Of a stretch of 64,000 nucleotides of DNA, positions 1 to 17,600 are shown piece by piece. The DNA is from Schistosoma mansoni (Eukaryota > Platyhelminthes > Trematoda > Strigeidida > Schistosomatidae), in assembly GCF_000237925.1 (NCBI RefSeq), contig NC_031502.1, positions 15,798,434-15,862,433 of the forward strand. Direction: 5' to 3'. The position numbers and the translations under genes were made by a program. Every line of letters starts with the position of its first letter. Positions within the stretch are counted from its first letter, which is position 1. The notes beneath the pieces were generated by a model, which worked only from the letters and a program-made list of their open reading frames with translations, made no database searches and was not told where the DNA came from.

Positions 1-6034
<6,034 letters not shown>

Positions 6035-6310
6035 TTAGTCATCGTAACCAGTATAATAACCTCGGAAATTATCATCATTGTAATAGTTATATAGATCATG
6101 ATTATACCATGGAAATGCTTCACGATTCATTGAACGCTTACCCAAACGTGTATCCCATAAATAATTACGTTTCATCATATGACGTCTGATGGGAGCAAAT
6201 TTGGTAGATTGTTCCTTTGACGAGGCGAAATTATCATCGGTAGCATCGATATGCTGAACAGACGTGAAGGCTATAAAACAGATTAATACCAACACGTAGT
6301 GATGAAACAT
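6035..6310 (-). CDS. Neuropeptide precursor, predicted amidated peptide NYLWDTRL-NH2
   Basis: A 91-residue single-exon frame with the layout of a secreted peptide precursor. Residues 1-23 form a hydrophobic signal peptide (MFHHYVLVLICFIAF...). A dibasic KR at 47-48 is followed by NYLWDTRL (49-56), then Gly57 and KR at 58-59. A Gly before a dibasic site is the standard signal for prohormone-convertase cleavage, basic-residue trimming and C-terminal amidation, so one octapeptide amide is predicted. The tail (60-91) is acidic, rich in Tyr and Asn, and has no further dibasic site. The start is the first ATG, directly before the signal peptide. The RL-amide ending fits flatworm and wider invertebrate short neuropeptides, but I cannot name the precursor family with certainty. 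Neuronal expression is inference. Confidence 0.82.
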   Translation of the reverse strand: MFHHYVLVLICFIAFTSVQHIDATDDNFASSKEQSTKFAPIRRHMMKRNYLWDTRLGKRSMNREAFPWYNHDLYNYYNDDNFRGYYTGYDD

Positions 6311-7111
6311 GATTTTGTTCGGCTATTAAGCGTGAAAGTGTATCCAACTTATGAAGATAAGCTGACAAACTGGATGTTATTTATTTGTATGGATAATTTA
6401 ATGTGCAAATGAATTGGAGATTATCTTTCAAGGTATAAATAGACTGGATAACGAAGCAGAGCATCCCATTAAGTATTAAAATTATAACAGAAAACCAATC
6501 AGAATATGAGATAAAAAACATCAAAAAGGGAAAACTTGTGTTTATGATTGGCTTGTTAATTATGGACCAATTGGAATGAAGGTAAAGCGGTAAACTCCAT
6601 GAGATTCTATTCATTGGGTGATGTTAGGACAAACTACTCAAAAATGATATGAAAGTTTTCCTATTTGGGAAATTTCAACATTTTCAACTTGAAATACCTA
6701 AAATTATTAATGGTCTACTTACCAAACTTAGAAACTTGCATAGAAACTTTATAATGTTCGATTTGCAGTTACAGAATATGTAGGGACAAAAGCTATGGTA
6801 TCGCGTAGCCGAAAGCAAACCAACACTCAGGGTGGTCTCCTTTTTTATTGACGGCCAAATTGAATTACCTATAGAAAAACCTCCAAAATCTCACAGCTAC
6901 TAACAAGAATTTCGACTTCTCTACAGAGTTACATAGTACTACTAAGTTTTGATTAAATTAAAAGTACAAAACTATCTAAACAAGAGGTAATAAAAGTATG
7001 ATGGATCAGTAAAATGTAAAGTCCAACTGTAAAAAACGGCAGTTGTATTCTATGATACTAAAATTTATTCAGAATTTCACCGGTGAATGATAGTTAAGCA
7101 TCATATCTTGA
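6311..7111. other. Intergenic, nothing recognised; presumed 5' flank of the neuropeptide gene
   Basis: Because the neuropeptide gene is read on the minus strand, its promoter should lie here. I see no clear promoter element, no other reading frame of interest and no repeat before the LINE that begins near 7112. Confidence 0.4.
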
Positions 7112-8923
7112 TATTTATTTATTTGAACAAATAAACATTGGTACAAGGGTGCACCAAATACATATGCGCCACACAATAACAATGAGGTTGTGAAAAAATA
7201 GAGAATGCTAAGTGCGTATAATAAAAAATAAGAACAACGATAAACATAAATTAGTGTATGAGAGCAAAGTAATAGTCATAACAGGAGAAACAGTTCGGTT
7301 AGGAAAAATACAACTAGAAAGAATTCTTTCAGTTCGAGAGGTTACGTTCACTTTCATGAAGAAAGTAAAAGAGTTACAGCAAGATCGCCACTGGCTTCCA
7401 TTCTGAGCCATATCTGATAACATTTCTAGCCACTATGTTGCACCATCTCTAAGACCCCAACCAGTAATCCGTGAAAGACCAACAGAAGCCAGTCCTATAC
7501 ATCCTTCTTCCATATCACGACACCATATCATACATGCACTGACCACCTCTCCGCCTTTTCCAACCAGTCCCAGCATCGGCAAACAATGTACGACGTGGAA
7601 TTCGCTGGGAGGACATTCGTAAGACATGTTCAAGCCACCGAAGTCGATGTTTCAAGATAGTGACACCAATAGAAGTATAGTTGCTGTGCCCGAACACGCG
7701 ATGCCAGACTTCTGCATTACTAACATAGTGTTGTCACTGGATGTCAGCAATCCTTCGGAAACAACAATGATCAAACACAGGGAGTCGTCTAACATCCTCA
7801 ACTCGGAGAGACCATGTCTCATAAGCATACAGCCAAACTGCTCTCACCGATGCGTTATAGCTCCTACCTTTCTTAGCCAGACTAACATCACGAAGGCGCC
7901 AAAGATAGCCTAGATTGGCATTAGCCGCTCTGGCTTTCATTATACGCCTACTGGTCTCATTACTGACGCGACTACCAGCACTTACGTAGCTACCCAGATA
8001 CGCGAGCTTCTCAATCGCTTCTATTCCCTCAATACCCAGGGCGAATGAAGGTTCAGGGTCCTGTTAGTCTTGTAAGAGTACTTTGCACTTCGAAGGTGCA
8101 AAGCACATACGGACACTAATTACCAACTGATTGAGTGAGGACTGTATGGCTTGGGTATCATCACAATGCAAGAAAATATTCCCATACTCAAGGTCAAGTC
8201 TTTTTCCAGACAACAGATCCACATAACCATTACCTCCATCCATCAGAGCTGTGTCTAGAAGGTCATCGATGGCAAAGCTGAAGAGGAATGTTGAGATTGG
8301 GCAGCCCTGCCTAACCCCACTGCTTGAATGGAACAATAGGGAAAGTTGGTCGTATGCCCTCACTCTACCTGAGGTGCTTGTATGTAGGGCTTCTATGTTT
8401 TATAAGCTTCCCAGGCACACTCTTCTTCAATAGACCATCTCAGAGAACAGTCCTGTCCAACGAATCGAAGGTGGCCGTGATATAAAGAAACACCACGATT
8501 GTTGGCGTGTAATAAGTATGGAGGTATTCTAGCACTTGGAAGAGGGGGGATATATGATCAATACATCCTCGCCTAGAATGGAAATCAGCCTGTCCTCGGA
8601 AGTCGATCTTTCTCAGGTTTTCAACAATCTACGAAGTATGATGGGAGCCAATAGTTTGAACGCGATCGGAAGTAGACATATCCCCTGATAGTTGTTCACA
8701 TATGACGCGAACGTTTTTTTAAAAATAAGGACGTCGGTAGATGTTATTGATTGGCATCCCGTCATCTTCACAGATTGTTTCACTCACTTCACACTTTTTG
8801 CTCTCAGTGACTTGGATGAGTTGAATGAGCTCCCTGCAGTTACTAGATGCAGCTGCTGCTTCCAACACACTAGCATGCAAGCTTTACCAAATTTTATTAC
8901 GCAAGTCTTTGTTTGTGGTCTTG
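7112..8923 (-). mobile_element. 5'-truncated RTE-type LINE (SR2-like) with partial reverse transcriptase
   Basis: Minus-strand pieces match the RTE/SR2 layout: a linker ending near 8.7 kb, then reverse transcriptase core (8064-8363; SSGVRQGCPIS, and a catalytic-site variant LHCDDTQ where FADD/YADD is usual), then the C-terminal block (7430-7940; HRLRWLEHVLRMSSQRIPRR, GWGLRDGAT). The frame is broken several times. The 3' end near 7112-7140 carries the terminal sequence shared with the ~525-bp repeats in this window. A possible 9-bp target duplication, ATATCTTGA, is at 7103-7111 and 8924-8932; it is short enough to be chance. The endonuclease domain is missing, as expected for a 5' truncation during target-primed reverse transcription. 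Confidence 0.88.
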
Positions 8924-8955
8924 ATATCTTGACATATTCGGAAATGAAAATAATC

Positions 8956-11573
8956 TGACTAGAAGTATACTCGGCTTATCTGAATATTATTTAGATCTTA
9001 CATGTTTAATATTTAATACAATAGGAAATAGGTAACAAAATGATATGAATTTGAAAGCGACTATGATTAAGTTTGTCATTAATTAACTAATGATTAGGTT
9101 TATTCTGAATCGTTTCAATTACATTTCTCAGTGCTCCTATATGAGGGGATTAATTACACGGTCAGAATGCACAGGTAATACAAAGGAGATTTTAACAAAC
9201 AGAAGTGATTGACACTTCATAAACACTTGACCAGCAAATATCAATACATAAATGCCAGATAATCCAAACTACAAATTCTAAAGCCTTGAATTTTCTAAAA
9301 GAAAACAACTGTTCTACTGAACAAATTATCTCCATAGAGATGCTGCTAAGATGATACTACGAATTCACTATCAAATAATAAATCAATAGTGAAACCAAAG
9401 TTTGGTAAAAAGACCAATAACACATCATCTGACTGTCGTATCAATTTATCACTTGCGATTAACGAATATGTTATAACTTGTGGTCTTGTGCCTCCATCAA
9501 TATATGACGTGACGATACCGCCAATTAGAGAAGTGACTTATCGAACGGACCAATGACACATAAAACTTGTACGAGTAGTCTAGAGTTTTTACCGGTCCTT
9601 CTTCCTGACTAGCCCTGCCTGTTAAGTCTAGAACACCAATCTCAGCCTCTGCTATATGAATCCTTATTCTCAAACATACTGGGTTTATATACAAACCAAA
9701 CAGACCACATCGTACCATAAAATAGAAAATAACATATGTACAAGACCTAGCCCAAAGTGGTTGTGGATGTGGGAGATAGTAATTGATAGACTGTGTATAA
9801 CTCAAGAACGTTAAATGGTATAATAGTTCATAGGTCAAAATAAAGCTTATAATAAGAGGAACACGAATATGAATAGTTTAGTTACCTAACATGAATACGA
9901 TAAAAATATATGTATAGTATTGGTCCATTAATAGTTTTCAAAAGCCACCATCCATGATTCTCGTCGGGATATAACAGGATGCCGCCAAATAATTTTTCAA
10001 AATGTAACAACTGGTACATACGAAATGACAGGATAAGGATTTCATTCTGTCAATTGATTAGTTGCGTCTATATAGAAGTTAATGGGCACATTTTCGACTG
10101 AAGTCAAATGACACATATAATTACATAAACGACATTTTTCCTTTTATAGATACATCTTGTATTGGTTGTTTGTATCTTCCCATTGATGTTTAGGACTGCA
10201 ATTGATCAGTCTCTTATTTTATAGGTACTAATAGTGAGGTTAGATTTTATGATGCCTTTATTGTCCACCAGTATGTTAAGCAAGACTCGCAATACTAATT
10301 GATTATAATGCTAATAATTCATACAAAATTTGTATAAGTAACCACTGCGTAGCTATAATGGCAGCAACAAGGCTTTGCATATGAGGATGAGATGATGAAA
10401 AAGCTCGATTCGAAAACTTAGGGGATTGTCTATTTATCCTAATGGAGTATAGGGAAATCAGGGAGACGTTTAAAAAAAAATGAGGCCGAAAAATTCATCA
10501 CGAAGTTGACAAGGTCCGCAAATAAACTGAAGTAACAATCGAGTGCAGGGATTTGTAAATATATGATACAAATCAGGTGTTTTTAGTTGTTAAGAATCTA
10601 ATAATAAATGAGACGAATTCCTTGAGATTTCTATAAACACGAAAACATGAACGCTAACCTGAAAAACTGAAAACTGGAAAACAAAGTCGAAATATTTGCC
10701 ATTACTACCTGTGATCTTCACCATAATAGGTTTTTTTAGACTGGAATTAGTAACACTTAGAAAGTTACGGGGATTACTAATTTTGGAGCAAGAAAAGAAA
10801 CTTAAAGCAATTAGTCCCTTTGATAAATTTCGATAGTGTAATAAGAAGACGAAGATAATCTTTGTCACTTTATTACACTATCGAAAAAAAGAAACGTAAA
10901 AATCTATATTCTTGAACATAAAATATCTATCATTCAATATTCAAGGGATTCAGATACTTCCACATTATTAAAATTCCCTTAACTATCATTAATATTCTAA
11001 ACCCATATACGCTTGTCATCTAACAAGAAAGCATTTTTTAGTTTGTATTCTTTTATTTGAAGGAACGACATAAATGGTACATAAATATAAATTTATTACT
11101 GTTTACTTTGAAAAAAGAAGACACAGAAATGGAGAAAAATGAAAAATCAACACCATAATGGGTGATAACCACCATCAGACAACATTACAAACAGATACAA
11201 AATTCACAAGTACTCTCTTTTTCCTAAGCACATACATAGACGTGTATAGTGAATAGAAAGATATAGAAACATCATAGAGAACCGAATCAATAATGATACC
11301 TAATAAAATGAACCCATAGATAAATATACAGAGTATGAAAATATAAAAACTCTATGAACAAGATGCATTTAAAAAATTTCAGAATGAGTACAATAATTAA
11401 GCTTGCATAGTTCAGTTTGCAATAATCAGACAGAAAACAGGTTCAATGAATGAATACAAGTTGACCAAAAAGAGATGAGGATGTAGAGTTAGTAGAAGGA
11501 AAATTAACTTATTGACACTTACAAATGAGTTTAAGATAGAACTTAAATCTTCATAATTTTTGAAAACCTTTGG
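8956..11573. other. Intergenic / 3' flank of ASH2
   Basis: No supported gene. The region contains the LTR-like stretch near 9.5-9.8 kb. On the minus strand, AATAAA hexamers at 11092-11097 and 11052-11057, about 480-520 bases after the ASH2 stop, are candidate poly(A) signals for that gene. Nothing else is recognised. Confidence 0.4.
9490..9810 (-). repeat. Possible solo LTR-like repeat
   Basis: This block is less AT-rich than its surroundings. On the minus strand it holds a TATA-like TATATAAA-type stretch near 9.69 kb, followed by promoter-proximal-looking sequence, like an LTR U3/R. I could not fix TG...CA ends or a target duplication, and no internal coding sequence flanks it. It may instead be unique DNA. 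Confidence 0.22.
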
Positions 11574-11693
11574 TTAATTAAATTGTGGAGTACATGATTT
11601 GATTGTACGCTCAATGAATCCATCTTTTTCTACTAAACAGATCATATCTGCCACAGTTTGTTCAACAGCAGCGCTTATAACACGAGAAGACAT
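11574..11693 (-). CDS. ASH2: ASH2 exon 12 and stop
   Basis: Encodes [19 protein letters not shown], aligning with human GAVVEHTLADVLYHVETE, the segment around the DPY30-binding helix. An unmatched tail of about 15 residues follows, then TAA. Confidence 0.92.
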   Translation of the reverse strand: MSSRVISAAVEQTVADMICLVEKDGFIERTIKSCTPQFN

Positions 11694-14600
11694 CTGGAAA
11701 AACAAGAGAAAACTAGTAATTACAAAAACAAGTAGACAATGAAAAATTATAAAGAGGTCCTAGAAAGTTAAATCAATCAATAAAGCATTAAATCTTTAGT
11801 GACAGACAAATCTTGAAGTAGAACCATAGGAAAAAGGAAAGGGAAAATAGATGGGACCAATCATGTAAAATTATGCATTGTAGATTGGTAACTAACTATT
11901 TTCTTAATAGCGAGAATGGGTGGATAGAAGCTTTGTGTGATTGTCTAGAAGTGAGCCAGTGATACCAGATGAAGATCAACTCAGTCTTAATACTAAACTT
12001 TCAGAGTTCGACATTGAAGAAGTCTATGATCTTTTTTTCGACGCTATCAAATAAATGATTTTCGCAAAGCACTTACCGGTTCCCAGTCTGTTATGTCACT
12101 TGGAGGATATTTAAAGTATGGACCGAAATTGACAGAAACAGTAGCAGATTTATATATTGATATTGCCGGATAATAAGCGCCTGCATAGATATTCGTAAAA
12201 GCTGCTCCCATACATTTACCATTGTGGTAGAAAGTAATCTGAAAATATATTAAAAACTAAGGATAAATTATATGTAAGAAGTGTACACCTAGACACACAC
12301 ATTATTCCCCGAAATCAGATTATACGGTTCCTAAAATTCAGATAGCTAAATATTTACTTATTATTACGTCAAACGCTTCTAACCCAGAACGTGTGAATAA
12401 AAACCCTGTTTGTATTCAACTTATATTACAGCATCACTGTGTAAGAATATGTATAATTTAAGTAAAACACTTCGTAATAAGAGAATTTAGTTACGACTCG
12501 ATCGAAAAATGTATATGTTCGCTGGAATTCAGGTAAACGATGGTCGATAATCCCACAGATTATCAGGACCAATCAACATAGGACAAATGAACCCAACAAA
12601 AGTGGCCTTGGGAAAGAAATTAATTACCCCACCAAATTACAAGAACTGTGATGTAATATATTAAACAGATAGTTCAGTTACAAGACTAAAGTCTAAATCT
12701 TGAATTTATGGTCATAACGTGTACATTTATCTTATTGCAGAATAGGAAATAAAATATAATTTAAATATACGAACTTGACAAGAAACAAATACAATTGCGT
12801 ATAAAATTTATGACACCAATATGAACAGTTTAATTTTCAAAACCTGTCAGTGTATGATAAAAGAGAAGGAAAAATAATTAAACTCTCCACCCGTTTTTAT
12901 TTTTTCTACTTAATGAAACGATACTAATTGTGATCCGTAAAAGCAACCAGCTGGATAAAAGATACAACGGATTTAGACATTTACAAAAAAAAGAAAATTA
13001 TTCTAAGGAGGACAGAAAGAAAGAAAAGATTGAACCTTTTTATGCATTTCATGGAGTGAAAAGAGATCCAATCAGTTGTGGTAGTGGATTGTTAAAGAAA
13101 ACTGAGAACAACAGCAACAAGAAATTAATCCTTTCGAGAAAATATTGGATGTGCGATTATTAACGGACGCAGAGATGAAATTTTGTAGAATCACTATTTG
13201 TCTAGTAAAACATATTGTCACACAAAAAACGATTATTAAACACATATGTTCTATAATTATCACATGAAATATCAGGGAGGGATGAATCATATACAACCTA
13301 GACATGGAGACGACAACAGTAATGACAAAATTCATGGTGGCAAGTAATGGTAGCGAAATTTAATCAACAAGCATAATCGTTTTACTAACACTATTTATTC
13401 TTATGTTTTTTTTTGAAAAATAACGAATAACCTAACAATAAAGTAGTTAATATAATAATTAAACAAGAAAATCTAACATACGAAAAAGAATGAGTCAACG
13501 TGGATATTGTCAAAAATCTAGTAGTTGATATAATGAAAACTTTACCACTGAATGATCTTAAAATGAAGAAAAAACAATCGTATTACTGACCTAAATTGTT
13601 TAGGGTTCCCAATTACCTACAACTTACAGAAGTAATGAAAGGAGGACTGAAAGATAAAACCCCAAATAGCGCTAAAATATGTCCGTTTAAACACGCCTTC
13701 TTTTGGTTTCATCTATTTGCCCATGATAAGATATTTTAACATTTTTTAAACATACTTTTAGATTGCACAGATGTTATTTGACTAGAATGTGTAAATTGAA
13801 TACAAATACACAAACGCTACCAAATAAATACAACGCTTCTAAGCTACCGAAAAGACGATAAAATCCTCTACGTATTCGATCATAATAACTTAGTAGTATG
13901 TTGTCACGTCTATACACATCAAGAAGTAATACGAGAATCAGAAAGCAACGATAAATATAAAACGAGCAAACAAGAGTCTATCTCACTTTTGAAGTACGAC
14001 TATACTGTGTTGACTTTAGTTTAACATTTGAAGGAAACTAATGCATATTACCTATAAGAGTACCTGCAATTAAAAATGGTTAATATTAGTTAATTCATAA
14101 GAGGGCAAGTTTTACACACTTTCCATAAATGTTCCCGTCGACCAATTATGTAAGTCGTAGTAGATATTGTCACTACAGGTTAATTTAAAAAAGTCCTAGT
14201 GGAAAATTTCTATGGTTTATGGGTTTTTCTTATCTATATCTTATTTTAATTAACCACGTTGAACACTTTATCACACAGTATGAATGCTTGAGTGGTTTTT
14301 AATCGTCAATGTAACCAAGTTGAATGTCTTGTGTGGGCTACTCTGATCACTCATTCGAAAACAATTAATGTATCCTCATTAACGAGACGGAAAATTCAGT
14401 CTACTTTCTGCTTAACAGTATATATTGTTCCCCAATGGCCAATTCACTGTCAAAATATAACCAAGTCCCGAGACTGAAGTAAGAAATACAGATCTATTTC
14501 AGAGTTTACACTGACTAGATCAGGTTAGATATTAAATATTCTAGGGTATATAGAAATAAATTTATAGTCATTTAATTAAATAATTTTGATATGATATTTG

Positions 14601-17600
14601 CACCGTTACTGTACATAATCCATAACTATTTGATACCTTGGCAGTAAGTTGACGAGTCTGCAGCATACTCCAAACTCCTTCATAGTAACAGTTACTTATT
14701 TTTATTTATAAAATTATGATAACAATATCTGGGATACCGTAAAATGAGATTAAAACTGTCACCTTTCACTGAAATAGGAATCTATCCTATTAGATTTCAC
14801 AGATTTATCGATGTCTAACTGAATTTGGTAGACAAAATGTTTTCGAAAAAACTAAGTGTGAGGATGGTCCACAGGTGAAGTCGGGGAGGCTCTAGGAAGC
14901 CCAGAAGGAGCCCAACATGTTCCATCCAATCAGCTTTTCGAAGAATATTCCAGAATTGCCACGTGGAGCTTCCCTATTGGACAATGCTGGTAACTCCCTG
15001 TCTGCGGATTGGATAACTATAATGATGATTTCGTTTCTACTAAAAACTATAAATACCTGATAATTTTGTACCATATTCGACACTGTCTGGAATAACATTT
15101 CTTCTACTAGTCTTCTGTCTTTTGATTCGTGACTTGGGAGGGTTCCAGCGTTCGACTGCTCAAGTATTGTGCGATAGACTAAGAATTCTAAGTTCGAGAT
15201 ACAACAACTGGCGACGGGGTTAGCTTATCAAAATGTCATTTACCTTTGAACAATTTGAAGCCTTGCTGGAGCGTCAAGAGAAACGATTTGAGCAGTTCCA
15301 GGTTCGTATCATAGAGACTTTAACGCAGAAATTGAACCTAAGTCAAACTGGTGCTACAGATGATGCTTCCAAATCTAATGTCGACCATATTATTAATTCT
15401 ATCCATGAGTTTAATTTCGATGGTTCGGCTGGTATTACTTTCGAAACCTGGTTCAAGAAATACGAAGATTTATTCAAGGTCGACCTCAGAAAATTTGATG
15501 ACGCCGCCAAGGTCAGAATACTCTTAAGAAAACTTGGCACAGTTGAACATGAACGCTACAGTAATTTCATTCTTCCAAAGAACCCAAGAGATTTTACTTT
15601 TGAAGAAACCATTGAGATTCTGTCACAAATCTTTGCTGAACAGTCGTCCTTATTCAATATTCGTTATCAATGTCTGAAGATAACAAAAGCAGCTGATGAT
15701 GACTGGGTGAAGCATGCAGGTTTAGTAAATCGTGAGTGTGAACGCTTCAAATTATCAACTATGACAGAAGATCAGTTTAAATGTCTCGTATTCGTGTGTA
15801 GCCTTCAATCTTCCGGAGATGCTGATATCAGAACCAGAATTTTGAGTAAAATTGAACAGTGTCCAAACATAACACTACAAGAAGTTACTACAGAGTGCCA
15901 AAGACTGGTAAACTTGAAACACGATACTTACATGGTCGAAAATAATAACCGTTTGTCACATGTTCATGCTGTAAGCGAAAAGAAAGAATTCTGCCCAAGA
16001 AATATGTCGCTCACAGACAACCAGCCCCCATCTCCATGCTGGTCATGTGGAGGTTGGCACTATCAGAGGTTTTGCCCATTTAAAGAACATCGTTGCAGTA
16101 AATGTCATCGAAAGGGGCATAAAGAAACAAACTGCAGAAGAAGAATCCAGAAACGACATTTTGCAAAACCTTACTTCAAGAAATACAGGTCTGGCGCATT
16201 AACGAAAAGAATATTGGTATCACATAACATAGCACGAAGTTGCCGCCAAAGAAAGTACGTAACCTTGAATATTAATAAACGCCGTACTCGACTTCAGCTT
16301 GATACAGCTTCTGATATTACTTTAATAAGTCCAGAAACTTGGAGGAAGATTGGGCGACCAACAGTGCATCGAACAACACAACTAGCGCACAGTGCATCTG
16401 GAGGAAAGTTAAATATTGTTGGAGAAATACCTTGCATTGTGTCTAAAGGTGCGGTTACGACAAATGCAACCATTTACATTACGAAGAACCCAGGACTAGA
16501 CTTATTGGGACTAGATCTAATAGAAACACTTAAGCTAGCAGATCATTCTATTAATAGCATCTGCAGACGAGTGACTACTGACAACTCCTCAAGGTGTAAC
16601 CAGAAAAGTACCGTGCTGCGAAGACATCACAACGTTTTTAAAGAAGAATTGGGAGAATGTACGAAGGCCAAAGCCTTGTTAATCCTCAAACCTGGTGCTA
16701 CTCCCGTTTTTCGACCCAAAAGACCTGTGCCCTACGCAGCGCTACCGATTGTTGAACAAGAATTAGAACGACTGCAAAAAAGTGGAATTATAGAACCAGT
16801 GAACTTTTCTGATTGGGCAGCCCCAATAGTAATTGTTAAAAAGCCTGATGGAAGTATTCGATTATGTGCAGACTATTCCACTGGATTAAATGACGCACTT
16901 GAAGCTCATCAGTACCCCTTACCATTACCAGAAGACTTATTTGCGAAACTTAACGGGGGTAAGTATTTTGCAAAACTAGACCTATCAGAAGCATATTTAC
17001 AGATTCCAGTAGCGGAAGAGTGCAAACATTACTTGACAATAAACACTCATAAAGGGTTGTTTCGATATAATAGACTTCCGTTTGGAGTAAAGACTGCCCC
17101 TTCAATCTTTCAACAAGTTATGGATACTATGCTACAAGATATTCCTGGTACTGCGGCCTATCTTGACGACATACTAATCATGGGTACAGACTATGCTGAC
17201 CTGGAGGAGAAGGTAGATATGGTTCTCAGACGCATAGCAGATTTTGGGTTCACATTACGTGCTGAAAAATGTGATTTCTACATGGAACAAGTCCGCTATT
17301 TGGGATTCATAATTGATAAAAACGGAAGAAAACCTGATCCTGAAAACGTCGAGGCTATCAAGTCCATGCCTCCACCAACTGATGTGTCAACTTTACGCTC
17401 TTTCTTGGGAATGGTTAGTCATTATGGAGTTTTTCTTCCAGAACTGCATCGCCTTCGTGCTCCTCTTAATGGGTTGCTGAAAAAAGATACCAAATGGTTC
17501 TGGTCATCTGAGTGCCAAGAAGCTTTCGTAAAACTAAAACAGCTCCTGTCATCAAACCTTCTACTCACACACTATGATCCAGATCTTCCCATTATAGTCG

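Noticed and set aside
7212-7406. Short frames conserved between 7.2 and 49.9 kb
   Set aside because: They sit in the 3' region of two RTE copies and are identical only because the copies are identical there.
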